A stretch of DNA of 52,170 nt, from the IMG/VR virus record IMGVR_UViG_3300020433_000009, positions 1 through 52,170 of that record; one strand, written 5' to 3'. The translations under genes and the position numbers were made by a program. Positions 22,416-31,369 of this stretch are shown one piece after another (positions within the stretch are counted from its first letter, which is position 1; the number at the start of each line of letters is the position of its first letter). Under the pieces are notes generated by a model. The model had not been told where the DNA came from. It did not search any database and worked only from the letters and a program-made list of their open reading frames with translations. The stretch comes from a virus.

Positions 22416-24032
22416 TTATTTATTACCGTTGCTATTTTGAGCCGCGGGTTTTTGCTTTGCTTGTTGGATCTGAGCTTTCTTCATTTCTTGATCAAGCTCT
22501 AGATTTTCGGAATCTGCATCCATCTGTTGTTGGTCTGCAGCAACCATTTGTAATGGATCTATTGCTCTACCAGACTTAATATCGTCTGCCATTTCAATGT
22601 CGATTTCCTCCATCTCAGATTCAGTTTGACCTAGAATTTGAGTGCGGATATACTCCACTGAGAAGTACTTACCGATGTAAGGATCCATTTGTTGAAGAAC
22701 ATTCAACTTCTCTGTCATCATTTCTAGGTTCTTAAGTTCCGTAAAATGATTATCGTACAGATAGTCGTACTGGATATGCTCTTTCATATCATCCCAGTCT
22801 TCAGGAGTGATAACACTCTTCAGGATTAACTGGGTTTTTAGAGTATCATTAAAGATATCACTAAACTTTTTGCGGAGTTTACCCACAAACTTAGTGAACT
22901 TTAATTCGTCTCTAGTGATCTCAGATGACCTTCCAAGGTTAAATGAAGTAGTAGAATCTAATCTACCTGCGGGAACATTTAACGCTTTGTAAAGTTTTGT
23001 TTGGAAATATTGCACATCTGTTAATTCTCCAAGGTTTTGTCCGCCTGGCAATGTGGTAATCTCCGTTCCTCTACCCCCTTCTCTACGTGGAAGCCAGAAA
23101 TCTTCCATCATAGACATGTATTTCCTATCATCTCTGATCTCACCAGTGGCAGCATCGTACACTAATTTGTTACGATACCTTCCCATAACTTCACGTAAGT
23201 ATTGTTCTGCCTTAACTTTAGGTAGGTTACCTACATCAATATAGAATATTCTACGCTCTGGTGCTCTTGATATCCTGTAGATAACAAGAGAATCCTCAAT
23301 CATTCTAAGTTGATTAAGAACTTTTATACCTTTGTGCAAGTAGGATAATACAATATTCCTATTAGTATCCATGATACCTGAGGTCACATAGGTGATTGCA
23401 TCCTTTGCAATTTTAATTCCGCTATTTGCAGAGGTGTTGTTTAATCCTTTTGGATTGTATATAAAGTATTCTTCTGACTTACCAAAGTCATACTTCATAA
23501 ACTCATCTGCAGTTTTTGGTTTGCTTATCTGCCTTACTTTTTTGATTTTTGATGGATCAATATATCTTACTTCTAATATACCTTTTGCAGGATCATCTAA
23601 ATCAATTACCTTATGATAATATAAACGCCCATCAATGTACCATCTACGGAACATCTCATGGGCTTTACCATCAAAGGCAAATAGATTTTTTATATATTCA
23701 AACTCGTCTCTAATTAAATTTTTTACTGCGTCACTGACCTCAAGATTATCAAGGTTGACATGTACAGGACTGTCATTTTTATCAGCAACTATTGCTTCAT
23801 GTATAATATCTTCAATGGCGGAATCCACTTCTGGATGCATCGCCATCTCTCGATACTTTTTCACCATGTCATATTCAGTCTTGAAGTTACCGTCTAGATC
23901 AAGATACTGACCATAGTAACCTCCTGCAATATAACTAGTAGCTCCGTCCTCGCTAGAAGGAGCTATCGGAGAGGGAGCACGATCCTTATCCGTTAGCTTT
24001 TTCTTAAACGAGAAACCGAATAACTCTGCCAT
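22416..24032 (-). CDS. gp20: Portal vertex protein gp20
   Basis: A 538-residue protein (T4 gp20 is 524) with typical portal segments: KYREMAMHPEVDSAIEDIIH (about 60-79), DGRLYYHKVID, RAPERRIFYIDVGNLPK and a stretch near 335-380 used in cyanophage surveys (DVQYFQTKLYKALNVPAGRL). The C-terminus is Gln- and Lys-rich. It forms the dodecameric portal through which gp17 packages DNA and to which the neck attaches. GATAAATA lies 26 bases upstream. Confidence 0.97.
   Translation of the reverse strand: MAELFGFSFKKKLTDKDRAPSPIAPSSEDGATSYIAGGYYGQYLDLDGNFKTEYDMVKKYREMAMHPEVDSAIEDIIHEAIVADKNDSPVHVNLDNLEVSDAVKNLIRDEFEYIKNLFAFDGKAHEMFRRWYIDGRLYYHKVIDLDDPAKGILEVRYIDPSKIKKVRQISKPKTADEFMKYDFGKSEEYFIYNPKGLNNTSANSGIKIAKDAITYVTSGIMDTNRNIVLSYLHKGIKVLNQLRMIEDSLVIYRISRAPERRIFYIDVGNLPKVKAEQYLREVMGRYRNKLVYDAATGEIRDDRKYMSMMEDFWLPRREGGRGTEITTLPGGQNLGELTDVQYFQTKLYKALNVPAGRLDSTTSFNLGRSSEITRDELKFTKFVGKLRKKFSDIFNDTLKTQLILKSVITPEDWDDMKEHIQYDYLYDNHFTELKNLEMMTEKLNVLQQMDPYIGKYFSVEYIRTQILGQTESEMEEIDIEMADDIKSGRAIDPLQMVAADQQQMDADSENLELDQEMKKAQIQQAKQKPAAQNSNGNK
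22417..22424 (-). promoter_or_regulatory. Late-promoter-like element AATAAATA
   Basis: AATAAATA on the minus strand, overlapping the gp20 TAA stop and 22 bases before the gp67-like start. Confidence 0.5.
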
Positions 24033-24057
24033 AATATTTTTGTTTCTGCTTACCTAG

Positions 24058-24065
24058 TATTTATC
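24058..24065 (-). promoter_or_regulatory. Late-promoter-like element GATAAATA
   Basis: GATAAATA on the minus strand between gp19 and gp20, 26 bases before the portal start; its first base is the last base of the gp19 TAG stop. Confidence 0.6.
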
Positions 24066-24694
24066 TAGCTTGTAGCATCGTCAAATTCTCTACCTACTAA
24101 ATTGTCTCCTACATCGAAGGTCTCGTGGTATTGATATGCAAACTCAACATCGAATTCTTCATATGAATCGTTGTTGTCATATGCAACTGAAATTTGTGAT
24201 ACGCTAACTGGGAATGCTTGTACTAGTTTGTACTTACGAATAACTTGAAGATTACCTGCAGCATTGCCACCTGATATCTGTGCGTCTGATCCGAACTTAT
24301 CAAGTTGTGAGATTACTATATCTTCCCAAGTATCAACAATATCTGCAGTTGCAGTGTTTGAATCAACTCCGTTAGTTAGAGAAATCCATTTTTCATATGC
24401 ACCTCTAAGTGCAAATGTGTCATCCATGTAGAATGTTGCTGTCCATGTTTCGTAAGTCCTATCGCCAGGTACTTTGATAACTCTTCCTCTAAAAGGAAGT
24501 TCAACTGTACCTACGTTAGTTGCTGGCAATGCAGCAGACTTACACATGTATGGAACCTCTGCTCCATTTGCTCCAGTTATAGTTGGAGATGTAACTCCTG
24601 TTGGGAAGTTGTGTTCGACTGAAAAGAGGTTAGGTCGTACACCACCCCTTATCGCTTTTTGGAATGATAGAATTCCTAATGGTGTTGTTGCCAT
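24065..24694 (-). CDS. gp19: Tail tube protein gp19
   Basis: A 209-residue protein (T4 gp19 is 163), located between sheath and portal as in T4. N-terminal FQKAIRGGVRPNLFSVEHNF, then YMCKSAALPATNVGTVELPF and GRVIKVPGDRTYETWTATFY form the tube fold. It polymerises into the inner tube of the contractile tail. It starts 19 bases after the sheath stop with a GGAG site. Confidence 0.94.
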   Translation of the reverse strand: MATTPLGILSFQKAIRGGVRPNLFSVEHNFPTGVTSPTITGANGAEVPYMCKSAALPATNVGTVELPFRGRVIKVPGDRTYETWTATFYMDDTFALRGAYEKWISLTNGVDSNTATADIVDTWEDIVISQLDKFGSDAQISGGNAAGNLQVIRKYKLVQAFPVSVSQISVAYDNNDSYEEFDVEFAYQYHETFDVGDNLVGREFDDATS

Positions 24695-24713
24695 TTCTGT
24701 TGTGCTCCTTTAA

Positions 24714-26771
24714 TTATCTACGGGGTATAACTTCTTCAAAGCTAACACCAGTACGGGTAGCAACGAAAGTTAAAGTTATAAAGTTAATTGAGCGTGCAGG
24801 CTTGATATAGAAATCAGCCTTAAACTCATTACTGTCAACGATATCGGGAGTATTGTTTGTCCCGTCACAAATAACTTTGAAGTCGGTAACACCTCTTTCG
24901 GCTTGTACACCTCTAAGGTATGGTTCGACAACATTCTTGAAGTTGTTTCTTGTGAATTCGTCGTTCAGTTCAAAGAGAACCCCCTTCGCAGCATTACCGA
25001 TTGTCTTCTCAAGAACTAAGAATAGACGACGGACATTGATGCGATCAAATGCAGATGGTGAAGCGAGAGCAGTTTTGTCTCCGAAAAGAACAATACCTTG
25101 ACCAGGCAAACTGGTAATAGGATTAATTCTCTTCTGATACAGTGAATCTCTTTCGGATTTGGTTGGTGAGTATGCTAGTTTTATAGCACCTTTAATTGCA
25201 CCACGGTTTAAACCAGCTGGTGAGAACCAAGGTAATCCGTTTGCAGTGGTTGCTGCACATAAACCAGCAGTATCTCCACAGCAAGGAATGTAACGATACT
25301 TGTCAGCAAATCTATCATAGACATACTTCCAAGTATTATCAAACACAGCGAATGATGTGCTTGCTCTTCCGCTAAAGAAGTCAATTACATTTTGTGTTTG
25401 TGTTGAAGAACTTGTTACTCCAACAACGTCTCCTCTATATGGTGAGACGAAAGCAACACAATCTTTTCTTGAAGATGCGATTGTAATAGCTGCATCTGCA
25501 ATTGCTTGTGTATTTGTTTTACTTCCTGCATCGCCAGGACCTGCAATGAGGTAGTCGATTAGGCGAGTCTCAGGATCAGCAAATTCTTGTAGTGCTGTAA
25601 CTATTTCACCAGATGTTGCACCTAGTGTTTCAGCACCTTTACCTATTCCGTCAACTGGATTGCTGAATGAGTAAGAATGGTTGCCATCGTTATTAATTCC
25701 ATTCTTATTAACTAGTAAGTCAAACACTGTAGTGGATGGACTACCAGCATTTCCAGTACCAGGTATGTTACTTGCGTTATCAGTTAACTGATTAGCACTT
25801 ACGTCATAAGCTTCAGTTTCGTGAGAACCCCAGTAAATAAATGCTGACCTCTCAAGTATTACTTGTGGGTAATAATTGATAGACCCTTCTGCACTCTTTG
25901 CATCATTGGCCTTAGACACATAAGTAAATTTTTCTAGGAGTGTTTTTGGTGTGCCTGTTACGGAACCAGTTCTGTCCCATACGCAGATGTGCATTTCATC
26001 ATTTGCACCACCACGATCACTAACGTAAGTAGATGTACCAGGACGGGGAGCAATTACATTCCACTTACCAAGAGTTGTTGTAACACCTTGAATTAGAACA
26101 CTGACATCTTGTTGATCGTACCAATCTATAACTGATGTGATGTTAAGGTCAGTAGTACCATTCTCTACATCATCTGTAGTTGTCCATACATCGTTACTAA
26201 TGATTGATAGTTGGTTTGTAGTTGCATCCCAATCATAGATCCTTGCTGTTTTAGTACCAGCAACGTCAGCAATTTCTGTACCAACTGTAGTTGTTGTAGG
26301 TATACCATCTAGAGTTAAGATGTAATCTGCACCCTTGTCAATGACTGATACTACAAGACCATTACTATCTGCACCTACGTTTCTTGCTGCAAATTTGAAT
26401 GGGTTGTTACTTGCTTCTAGATAAGCAGCTTCGTATATATCTTTTGATGCTATAGAAAGAGTGTATGGAGATGTTGTGAAATCGTCTGATGCGGTTAACT
26501 GTCCAGATGTTGCACAACGAACCACGTCGAGAACTCCACCATATGATAGGAAGCTGGCAGCTGTCCACCATGTCTCTGCGTTTGCGTCGGTGGGTTCACC
26601 AAAGATTTCAATTAATTGAGATTCGGTTGCGATACGTGTAGGGGTTGAAACTGGTCCTTTGCTAAAGGCACCAACAATTGCTCCGACGTTAACTTCCACT
26701 GTCTCAATCGACCCAAGTGTCAAATCCCTTTCTTGGATATCAACTCCTGGCGATAGAAGAGTGCTAGCCAT
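24714..26771 (-). CDS. gp18: Tail sheath protein gp18
   Basis: A 685-residue contractile sheath protein (T4 is 659). LLSPGVDIQERDLTLGSIET at the start and the C-terminal core (FDRINVRRLFLVLEKTIGNA, then FKVICDGTNNTPDIVDSNEF and RSINFITLTFVATRTGVSFE) are the conserved handshake region; the middle is variable. AATAAATA lies 41 bases upstream. Confidence 0.97.
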   Translation of the reverse strand: MASTLLSPGVDIQERDLTLGSIETVEVNVGAIVGAFSKGPVSTPTRIATESQLIEIFGEPTDANAETWWTAASFLSYGGVLDVVRCATSGQLTASDDFTTSPYTLSIASKDIYEAAYLEASNNPFKFAARNVGADSNGLVVSVIDKGADYILTLDGIPTTTTVGTEIADVAGTKTARIYDWDATTNQLSIISNDVWTTTDDVENGTTDLNITSVIDWYDQQDVSVLIQGVTTTLGKWNVIAPRPGTSTYVSDRGGANDEMHICVWDRTGSVTGTPKTLLEKFTYVSKANDAKSAEGSINYYPQVILERSAFIYWGSHETEAYDVSANQLTDNASNIPGTGNAGSPSTTVFDLLVNKNGINNDGNHSYSFSNPVDGIGKGAETLGATSGEIVTALQEFADPETRLIDYLIAGPGDAGSKTNTQAIADAAITIASSRKDCVAFVSPYRGDVVGVTSSSTQTQNVIDFFSGRASTSFAVFDNTWKYVYDRFADKYRYIPCCGDTAGLCAATTANGLPWFSPAGLNRGAIKGAIKLAYSPTKSERDSLYQKRINPITSLPGQGIVLFGDKTALASPSAFDRINVRRLFLVLEKTIGNAAKGVLFELNDEFTRNNFKNVVEPYLRGVQAERGVTDFKVICDGTNNTPDIVDSNEFKADFYIKPARSINFITLTFVATRTGVSFEEVIPRR

Positions 26772-26811
26772 GCTTATTACTCCTGATGATAAATCAATTT
26801 TTGTCTAAAAT

Positions 26812-26819
26812 TATTTATT
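26812..26819 (-). promoter_or_regulatory. Late-promoter-like element AATAAATA
   Basis: AATAAATA on the minus strand in the 61-base gap between gp17 and gp18, 41 bases before the sheath start. Unlike others it does not touch a stop codon. Confidence 0.55.
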
Positions 26820-26832
26820 AAAAGCTTCTTTT

Positions 26833-28524
26833 TCAGCGATAGTTCCACATGAAGTCTCTATCACCATACTCATCAACCTTCCATTTTGCTGAGTCTTGTT
26901 CGTTCATATCAATAGTCCAGATATTTCCCTCAGTATCGACAATAGCTTCATCTTCTAGTCCATCATCAATAAAACCGAACGGAGCCATGTCCTGTTCTAT
27001 CTGATTTTTCTGCTCTTCATATATCTTTCTACGTATATCTTGATCAGTCATTTCTTTGAAGTACTCTTGCTGTGCTAACCATGCAAAGATCACTAGACAC
27101 ATGACAAGATCGTCATGATATCCCTCATCTGCTTCAAATGACTGCTTATTTTGAATGAAAGTAGTTAGTTCTGCTACTATATTATAGTCTCGTGCTAGTA
27201 ATTTATCATCTTCTATCAGTGTTTTGAGGTTACTGCATCCTTGTGCCTTAACAGTCTTGCTCATTTTTACACCCATCTGGACTTTGTTACCTGAGAAACC
27301 TTGCCCAACAACTTGACCAGATCTACCACGCATAGCACACATCAAAACATTTTCATATTCTACATCATAGTATAGACTAGCAGCTACCGCTTCACCTATA
27401 TCATTTACTTCTATAAGAACATGTGCATTGTTATAATTCGTTGCAACATTGTAAATTACGTTCGGAAACAACATCGGTCTGATGTCTTTGTTTCTATACT
27501 TTGCTACTAGTTTCCATGGAGCATGTGTAATATCAATGATTACAAAGGCAGAGTAATCCTGTGCGAGACCACGAGATACGTCAACACATATGATGTAATC
27601 ATGATTGTCAATAGGATTTTCATAAACATCTAATCCTGCATTCTGTACTAACGGGTCATCATATACTAATGTTCTTAGTTTAGCAGCTGAGATTAATGTG
27701 TCAACAGATCCAAGGAACTCACACTCAAACTCCTGAGTGAATTGTCTTTCTGATGTGTTGGCAATCGTCGTTTCTTTCCACTTGGCATCTCGACCAGGCA
27801 CTTTAGTCCAATGCACTTCAGTCCATGCATATCCATTTCTTCCTTTCTGTGCATCAACCCACAACTTATAAAAGTGGTTCATACCAAATGGGGTTGATAT
27901 AATTATTACTTTTGTCTTGGTACCAGAAGTGATAGTAGGATATACTGAGCTGAAGAATGCTTCAGCAATATGATTAGGTACAAAGGCAAACTCATCAAGG
28001 AAAATAATATTGAAAGACATACCTCGAACTGCACTTGCGGAGGTAGATGCTGCCAGTATCTTAGATCCATTTTCTAACTCCATACTTCCTTTATTGTACA
28101 CAACAATACCTTGCTGTATCCATAAAGGTAATTGCTCATATGCTAATTGTAATCTTCCGAGCAAGTCTCTTGCAGTAGATAACTTGTTGGCAAGAATACC
28201 GATATTAACATTGTCATTAAACAGTGCATAATGTAAAAGGTAAGACACACAAGTAGTGGACTTACCAGTCTGACGAGGTAGTTTTGCTATATTAAATCTA
28301 TGCTCATGGAACTTTTCAATAAGTTCCTCTTGAAAATCCCACATCTTAAATGGAACTATACCTTCATCAAGTGAGATGATCTTGATATAGTTCTTAGCAA
28401 AATATACAGGATCCTCTTTGCACTTGAGGTATTCCTGTATTTGCTCTTGAGTGAATTGTATTTCAGTCCCAACTTTTTTAAGGTTAGGATTACCCAAGTA
28501 ATAATCTGACGGGTTAGTCGGCAT
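26833..28524 (-). CDS. gp17: Terminase large subunit gp17
   Basis: A 563-residue packaging motor (T4 is 610). ATPase domain: Walker A KLPRQTGKSTTCVSYLLHYA (about 79-98), Walker B IIFLDEFAFVP (near 174-184), coupling motif IISTPFGMNHF. RNase H-like nuclease domain: Asp in ICVDVSRGLAQDYSAF (near 313), LIEVNDIGEAV (near 364) and the last Asp in YHDDLVMCLVIFAW (near 475). It cuts concatemers and pumps DNA into the prohead. The start overlaps the small upstream ORF by 11 bases. Confidence 0.97.
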   Translation of the reverse strand: MPTNPSDYYLGNPNLKKVGTEIQFTQEQIQEYLKCKEDPVYFAKNYIKIISLDEGIVPFKMWDFQEELIEKFHEHRFNIAKLPRQTGKSTTCVSYLLHYALFNDNVNIGILANKLSTARDLLGRLQLAYEQLPLWIQQGIVVYNKGSMELENGSKILAASTSASAVRGMSFNIIFLDEFAFVPNHIAEAFFSSVYPTITSGTKTKVIIISTPFGMNHFYKLWVDAQKGRNGYAWTEVHWTKVPGRDAKWKETTIANTSERQFTQEFECEFLGSVDTLISAAKLRTLVYDDPLVQNAGLDVYENPIDNHDYIICVDVSRGLAQDYSAFVIIDITHAPWKLVAKYRNKDIRPMLFPNVIYNVATNYNNAHVLIEVNDIGEAVAASLYYDVEYENVLMCAMRGRSGQVVGQGFSGNKVQMGVKMSKTVKAQGCSNLKTLIEDDKLLARDYNIVAELTTFIQNKQSFEADEGYHDDLVMCLVIFAWLAQQEYFKEMTDQDIRRKIYEEQKNQIEQDMAPFGFIDDGLEDEAIVDTEGNIWTIDMNEQDSAKWKVDEYGDRDFMWNYR

Positions 28525-28681
28525 GTGTCACTAAGTATGTCTCCGCTTCCTGTTTGGTATCAAACCAGTGCAGATGATGATTTAACTGAAGTGTAAATTG
28601 TTTTTCAATATGATCGTAGCCGATTACTCCTTCGTAATCTTTCCAATCAAGATCTAAACGATCCTCTGGTACCTCGCTCAT
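28514..28681 (-). CDS. Small acidic protein upstream of terminase
   Basis: A 55-codon ORF read from the DNA with an excellent Shine-Dalgarno (AAGGAGGAG). The product starts MSEVPEDRLDLDWKDYEGVI and continues with YDHIEKQFTLQLNHHLHWF and a helix KQEAETYLVTH. The pattern resembles small phage domains with strands followed by a helix but I assign no family. It overlaps gp17 by 11 bases and the upstream 52-codon ORF by 35 bases in another frame. Confidence 0.72.
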   Translation of the reverse strand: MSEVPEDRLDLDWKDYEGVIGYDHIEKQFTLQLNHHLHWFDTKQEAETYLVTHAD

Positions 28682-28805
28682 GACTGAACTCCTCCTTCTT
28701 TAGTTCATATTGTAGCATAGATTTCAAGATTTGGGCACGCCCAATATCTCGAAATGCTTCTACTACACGGAGTTCAGATTCTAATTCTTGTATTCTAGTC
28801 TTCAT
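28647..28805 (-). CDS. Small helical protein upstream of terminase
   Basis: A 52-codon ORF read from the DNA, starting two bases after the stop of the preceding gene. The product (MKTRIQELESELRVVEAF, then RAQILKSMLQYELKKEEFS) looks like one long charged helix or coiled coil with a basic tail. The Shine-Dalgarno of the next ORF lies in its 3' half. Function unknown; it is not the small terminase, which is the gene at 29949-30371. Confidence 0.62.
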   Translation of the reverse strand: MKTRIQELESELRVVEAFRDIGRAQILKSMLQYELKKEEFSHERGTRGSFRS

Positions 28806-28807
28806 AA

Positions 28808-29671
28808 TTAACAGTCCCAAGCTCTAAGTGATTTGTTTATTCTACTATCGGGGTCTCTAGCAGTCTTTTTAGAAGTAAGTTTCTTTTTCATACCTCTCAT
28901 TCTAGCACAGAAACTTGCTCTTCGCTTGTTTCCTTTCTTTTTACTTGGTCTTTTTAGGTCACTACCAGGATTTTCTCTCTCATATGACTTACGACCTTTC
29001 TCATTTAATCCACCAGATTTGTTCTTACCCTCTTTTCTTTGCCATGCAGACTCTTTATGAGTCTCACCTTTCATGAGAGTACCATCTTTCATTACATGGT
29101 GACCCTTGGGTATAGGTTTACACTTATGGTCTTGCCTGCAGAAGTATTCACCCTTCTTACAATTTTTTGCACTACCGTCATTGTGTTCTAGTGTAACTTC
29201 TTCATTTTTCTTTTTATTCTTATGCTTCCATGCAGTTGCATAAGCAATACCTTCTTCACCCTTTGTCAAGTTGCCATCCTTAGAATATGATTTCTTGATA
29301 TGTTTTACCATTCTATCATACTTTGCACCTTTTGGTGCTTCCTCAGCAAACGCAGCATTTATTGAAGGTGTAGGACCTTCCTTGTCTTGACCAGACTCAT
29401 AGTACCCATCATCAGGTACATGCTTTTTCTTTGCCTTAACTTTTTTCTTAACTGCTTCAGTTGTCAATATAACAGGTCCGTCAGTTGGATCTGATTCATG
29501 AAACTTTGTTACCCTACTGCCAGGATAAACACTATTTGCTATCCTCTGTGCACCAGGTCTTTGAAGTTTTTGTAACTTAGACCTAAAGACAGTGATATCA
29601 TATTCTCTACCTCTCCAAATAAGAGAGAGAACATAGTACCTTCCATACATTGTAGGGATTCTTGTTGTCAT
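28808..29671 (-). CDS. Lys-rich conserved phage protein with DUF6321-like C-terminus
   Basis: A 287-residue very basic protein. The N-terminus (YGRYYVLSLIWRGREYDITV, FRSKLQKLQRPGAQRIANSV) looks like a distinct small domain also found in virion-block genes. A Lys-rich middle contains four Cys (NCKKGEYFCRQDHKCKPIP has three). The C-terminus, RRASFCARMRGMKKKLTSKK then DPDSRINKSLRAWDC, matches a motif repeated in many marine phages (DUF6321, from memory). Location between structural gene and terminase suggests a DNA-binding or virion role. It overlaps its upstream neighbour by four bases. Confidence 0.75.
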   Translation of the reverse strand: MTTRIPTMYGRYYVLSLIWRGREYDITVFRSKLQKLQRPGAQRIANSVYPGSRVTKFHESDPTDGPVILTTEAVKKKVKAKKKHVPDDGYYESGQDKEGPTPSINAAFAEEAPKGAKYDRMVKHIKKSYSKDGNLTKGEEGIAYATAWKHKNKKKNEEVTLEHNDGSAKNCKKGEYFCRQDHKCKPIPKGHHVMKDGTLMKGETHKESAWQRKEGKNKSGGLNEKGRKSYERENPGSDLKRPSKKKGNKRRASFCARMRGMKKKLTSKKTARDPDSRINKSLRAWDC

Positions 29672-29925
29672 CTAGTGAAGCCGATTTTTGTTACCTTAAC
29701 TGATGCACCGCCAGCTGATGCTGTTAATGTATCTGTTGCATCTTTTTCAAATACTTCCACTGTCCCATTCAGAACTGTGGCACTACCAATGGTATTACCA
29801 CCAGAGTCTTTTCTTGTGATTACAGATACAGCACTATGTCCATTATATAAACGAACAAGAGTTGCATTGCCCACGTTAGATGGGTTAGTAAGGTCTGTCT
29901 CAGCGGCTAATACGTGAATTACCAT
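29668..29925 (-). CDS. Small beta-rich virion-region protein
   Basis: An 85-residue protein of alternating short strands with many Thr, Val, Gly and Ser (ATLVRLYNGHSAVSVITRKD, TVEVFEKDATDTLTASAGG). It could be a small decoration or completion protein, but there is no diagnostic motif. It has a four-base overlap with the downstream gene and GATAAATA 25 bases upstream, so it is probably expressed late. Confidence 0.68.
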   Translation of the reverse strand: MVIHVLAAETDLTNPSNVGNATLVRLYNGHSAVSVITRKDSGGNTIGSATVLNGTVEVFEKDATDTLTASAGGASVKVTKIGFTR

Positions 29926-29948
29926 GATAGAATACTTCCTTTACTTCT

Positions 29949-30371
29949 TTATTTATCTTTCTTCTTAGATGCATTTTTGAGCATCTTTTGAAGATCAGCA
30001 GTACTACCAACAAACAGTGAGTTGTTAGTAACTACCTTCTTAGCACTCTCTTCTTTGACAGCTTTCTTGTCTTTCTGTAGTGCCATAAGTTTGTCGGCAA
30101 CATCACCTACGTGTTTGATGAGTTGTCCAGCAACTTCGTATGCTCTAGGGTGATCAGAAGACATAGCCAAATCAAGAGCACCGTTGACAGCTTCTTGTCC
30201 TTTATCCACCAAGGCATACAGATTTCCTCGTGCATATTCATAGTCATCCTGTACCTCGTCTTTTCCTTCCACCTTTTTTATAGGTGTTCTTTCCTTTGGA
30301 GTAATCTCATCCACTACTGTTTCAACAGTATTGAATGTTTGATCTAATCCTGACATCTCTTCGTTATTCAT
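29949..30371 (-). CDS. gp16: Terminase small subunit gp16
   Basis: A 140-residue protein (T4 gp16 is 164). Alignable T4 features: acidic start, DDYEYARGNLYALVDKGQEA (T4 DDYGVVRRNMHF region), DHPRAYEVAGQLIKHVGDVA with KLMALQKDKK, and the C-terminal NNSLFVGSTADLQKML like T4 NATVFVGSPTELMDEI. It forms a ring that recognises DNA and stimulates gp17. It is separated from gp17 by four genes, unlike T4, where 16 and 17 are adjacent. It overlaps gp15 by 8 bases. Confidence 0.9.
   Translation of the reverse strand: MNNEEMSGLDQTFNTVETVVDEITPKERTPIKKVEGKDEVQDDYEYARGNLYALVDKGQEAVNGALDLAMSSDHPRAYEVAGQLIKHVGDVADKLMALQKDKKAVKEESAKKVVTNNSLFVGSTADLQKMLKNASKKKDK
29950..29957 (-). promoter_or_regulatory. Late-promoter-like element GATAAATA
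   Basis: GATAAATA on the minus strand overlapping the gp16 TAA stop, 25 bases before the 85-residue gene; it may also drive the Lys-rich gene and gp17. Confidence 0.55.
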
Positions 30372-31368
30372 ATACGCTAGTCATCTCACTAAATCCGAAG
30401 TCATCACCACTAGTCAATAGTGCATCATCTACACTATCTATAAGATCTACTGCAGTAGCAGCAGCTGCGGCCGATGCAGTAGTACCATTCTGTGCTCGAC
30501 GAACAGATAGTTTGTTTGGCGAGGTCTTACTCTTAACATACATCACTTCATTTCCAACCTCAATGTAAGATTGAGTAGGAATGTTGCTGTAGTCTACAAC
30601 TTCGATCGTTAGATTTCTTGTAGTTATAGCACTTGCAAGTTCTGTAGTTCCATCCTTGTCTTTGTCTGTAAGTGCCTTCGGGGTGACTTGATATGCAACC
30701 TGTCTAGTGGATGTAGAAGAAGGCATAGTAGTATAGATATCTGCTTTTGCTTTCTTGATAGGAGCTGCAGTTCCAACAGGTCCGAAGATGTATGCTTTGA
30801 CTGTAAATGACATTGTAATCAAAGTAATCTTCCTATCATCAAAAGTTCCTTCGTAGTCATCACTATAAGAAACACTATTTAAAATAATAGGAACATCTCT
30901 AAAGTCATTCATATCATCAACTAACTTAATAGTCATCTGGAATGATGGTTGGAATACTGGTAGTATCTGCTCCATGATCTCTAGAGACTCATCATTAGTT
31001 TTTGAGATTACATTTAATTCAAAATCAATATTATATGGTACAGGTGTAAACTGTTTCTTGACTGCATTGTTAGTATCAGCCTTAAGAGTTAATGTAGTTG
31101 GTGCAAGTTTTCTAGAACTGTCATACGAAATACCCGTCATCTCGAAAGATAAACGGGGAACTGTGATCGCAACCTTCTGGTTTAGATCTGCCTGTTGTTC
31201 TAGTCTTGCTAAAAATTTCTGTCGAGGACCGTATGCTAGAGGAACTTTCATCCTACTGTATACAGAACCATCTTTGTTCTCTTTCCTACATTCTATATTA
31301 TTAAAGAGCGTACCAAATCCTATGACGCATTTTCTAATAATTTTATTATATGTGTATGTCCCTAACAT
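30364..31368 (-). CDS. gp15: Tail completion / sheath stabiliser gp15
   Basis: A 334-residue protein (T4 gp15 is 272). The core is TYTYNKIIRKCVIGFGTLFN at the start, VPLAYGPRQKFLARLEQQ and FTPVPYNIDFELNVISKTND, all typical of gp15, which caps the contracted tail and joins it to the neck. The extra C-terminal part (IPTQSYIEVGNEVMYVKSKT, then VRRAQNGTTASAA) is a small beta-module seen in other marine phage virion proteins. It starts two bases after gp14. Confidence 0.93.
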   Translation of the reverse strand: MLGTYTYNKIIRKCVIGFGTLFNNIECRKENKDGSVYSRMKVPLAYGPRQKFLARLEQQADLNQKVAITVPRLSFEMTGISYDSSRKLAPTTLTLKADTNNAVKKQFTPVPYNIDFELNVISKTNDESLEIMEQILPVFQPSFQMTIKLVDDMNDFRDVPIILNSVSYSDDYEGTFDDRKITLITMSFTVKAYIFGPVGTAAPIKKAKADIYTTMPSSTSTRQVAYQVTPKALTDKDKDGTTELASAITTRNLTIEVVDYSNIPTQSYIEVGNEVMYVKSKTSPNKLSVRRAQNGTTASAAAAATAVDLIDSVDDALLTSGDDFGFSEMTSVYE

Positions 31369-31369
31369 C

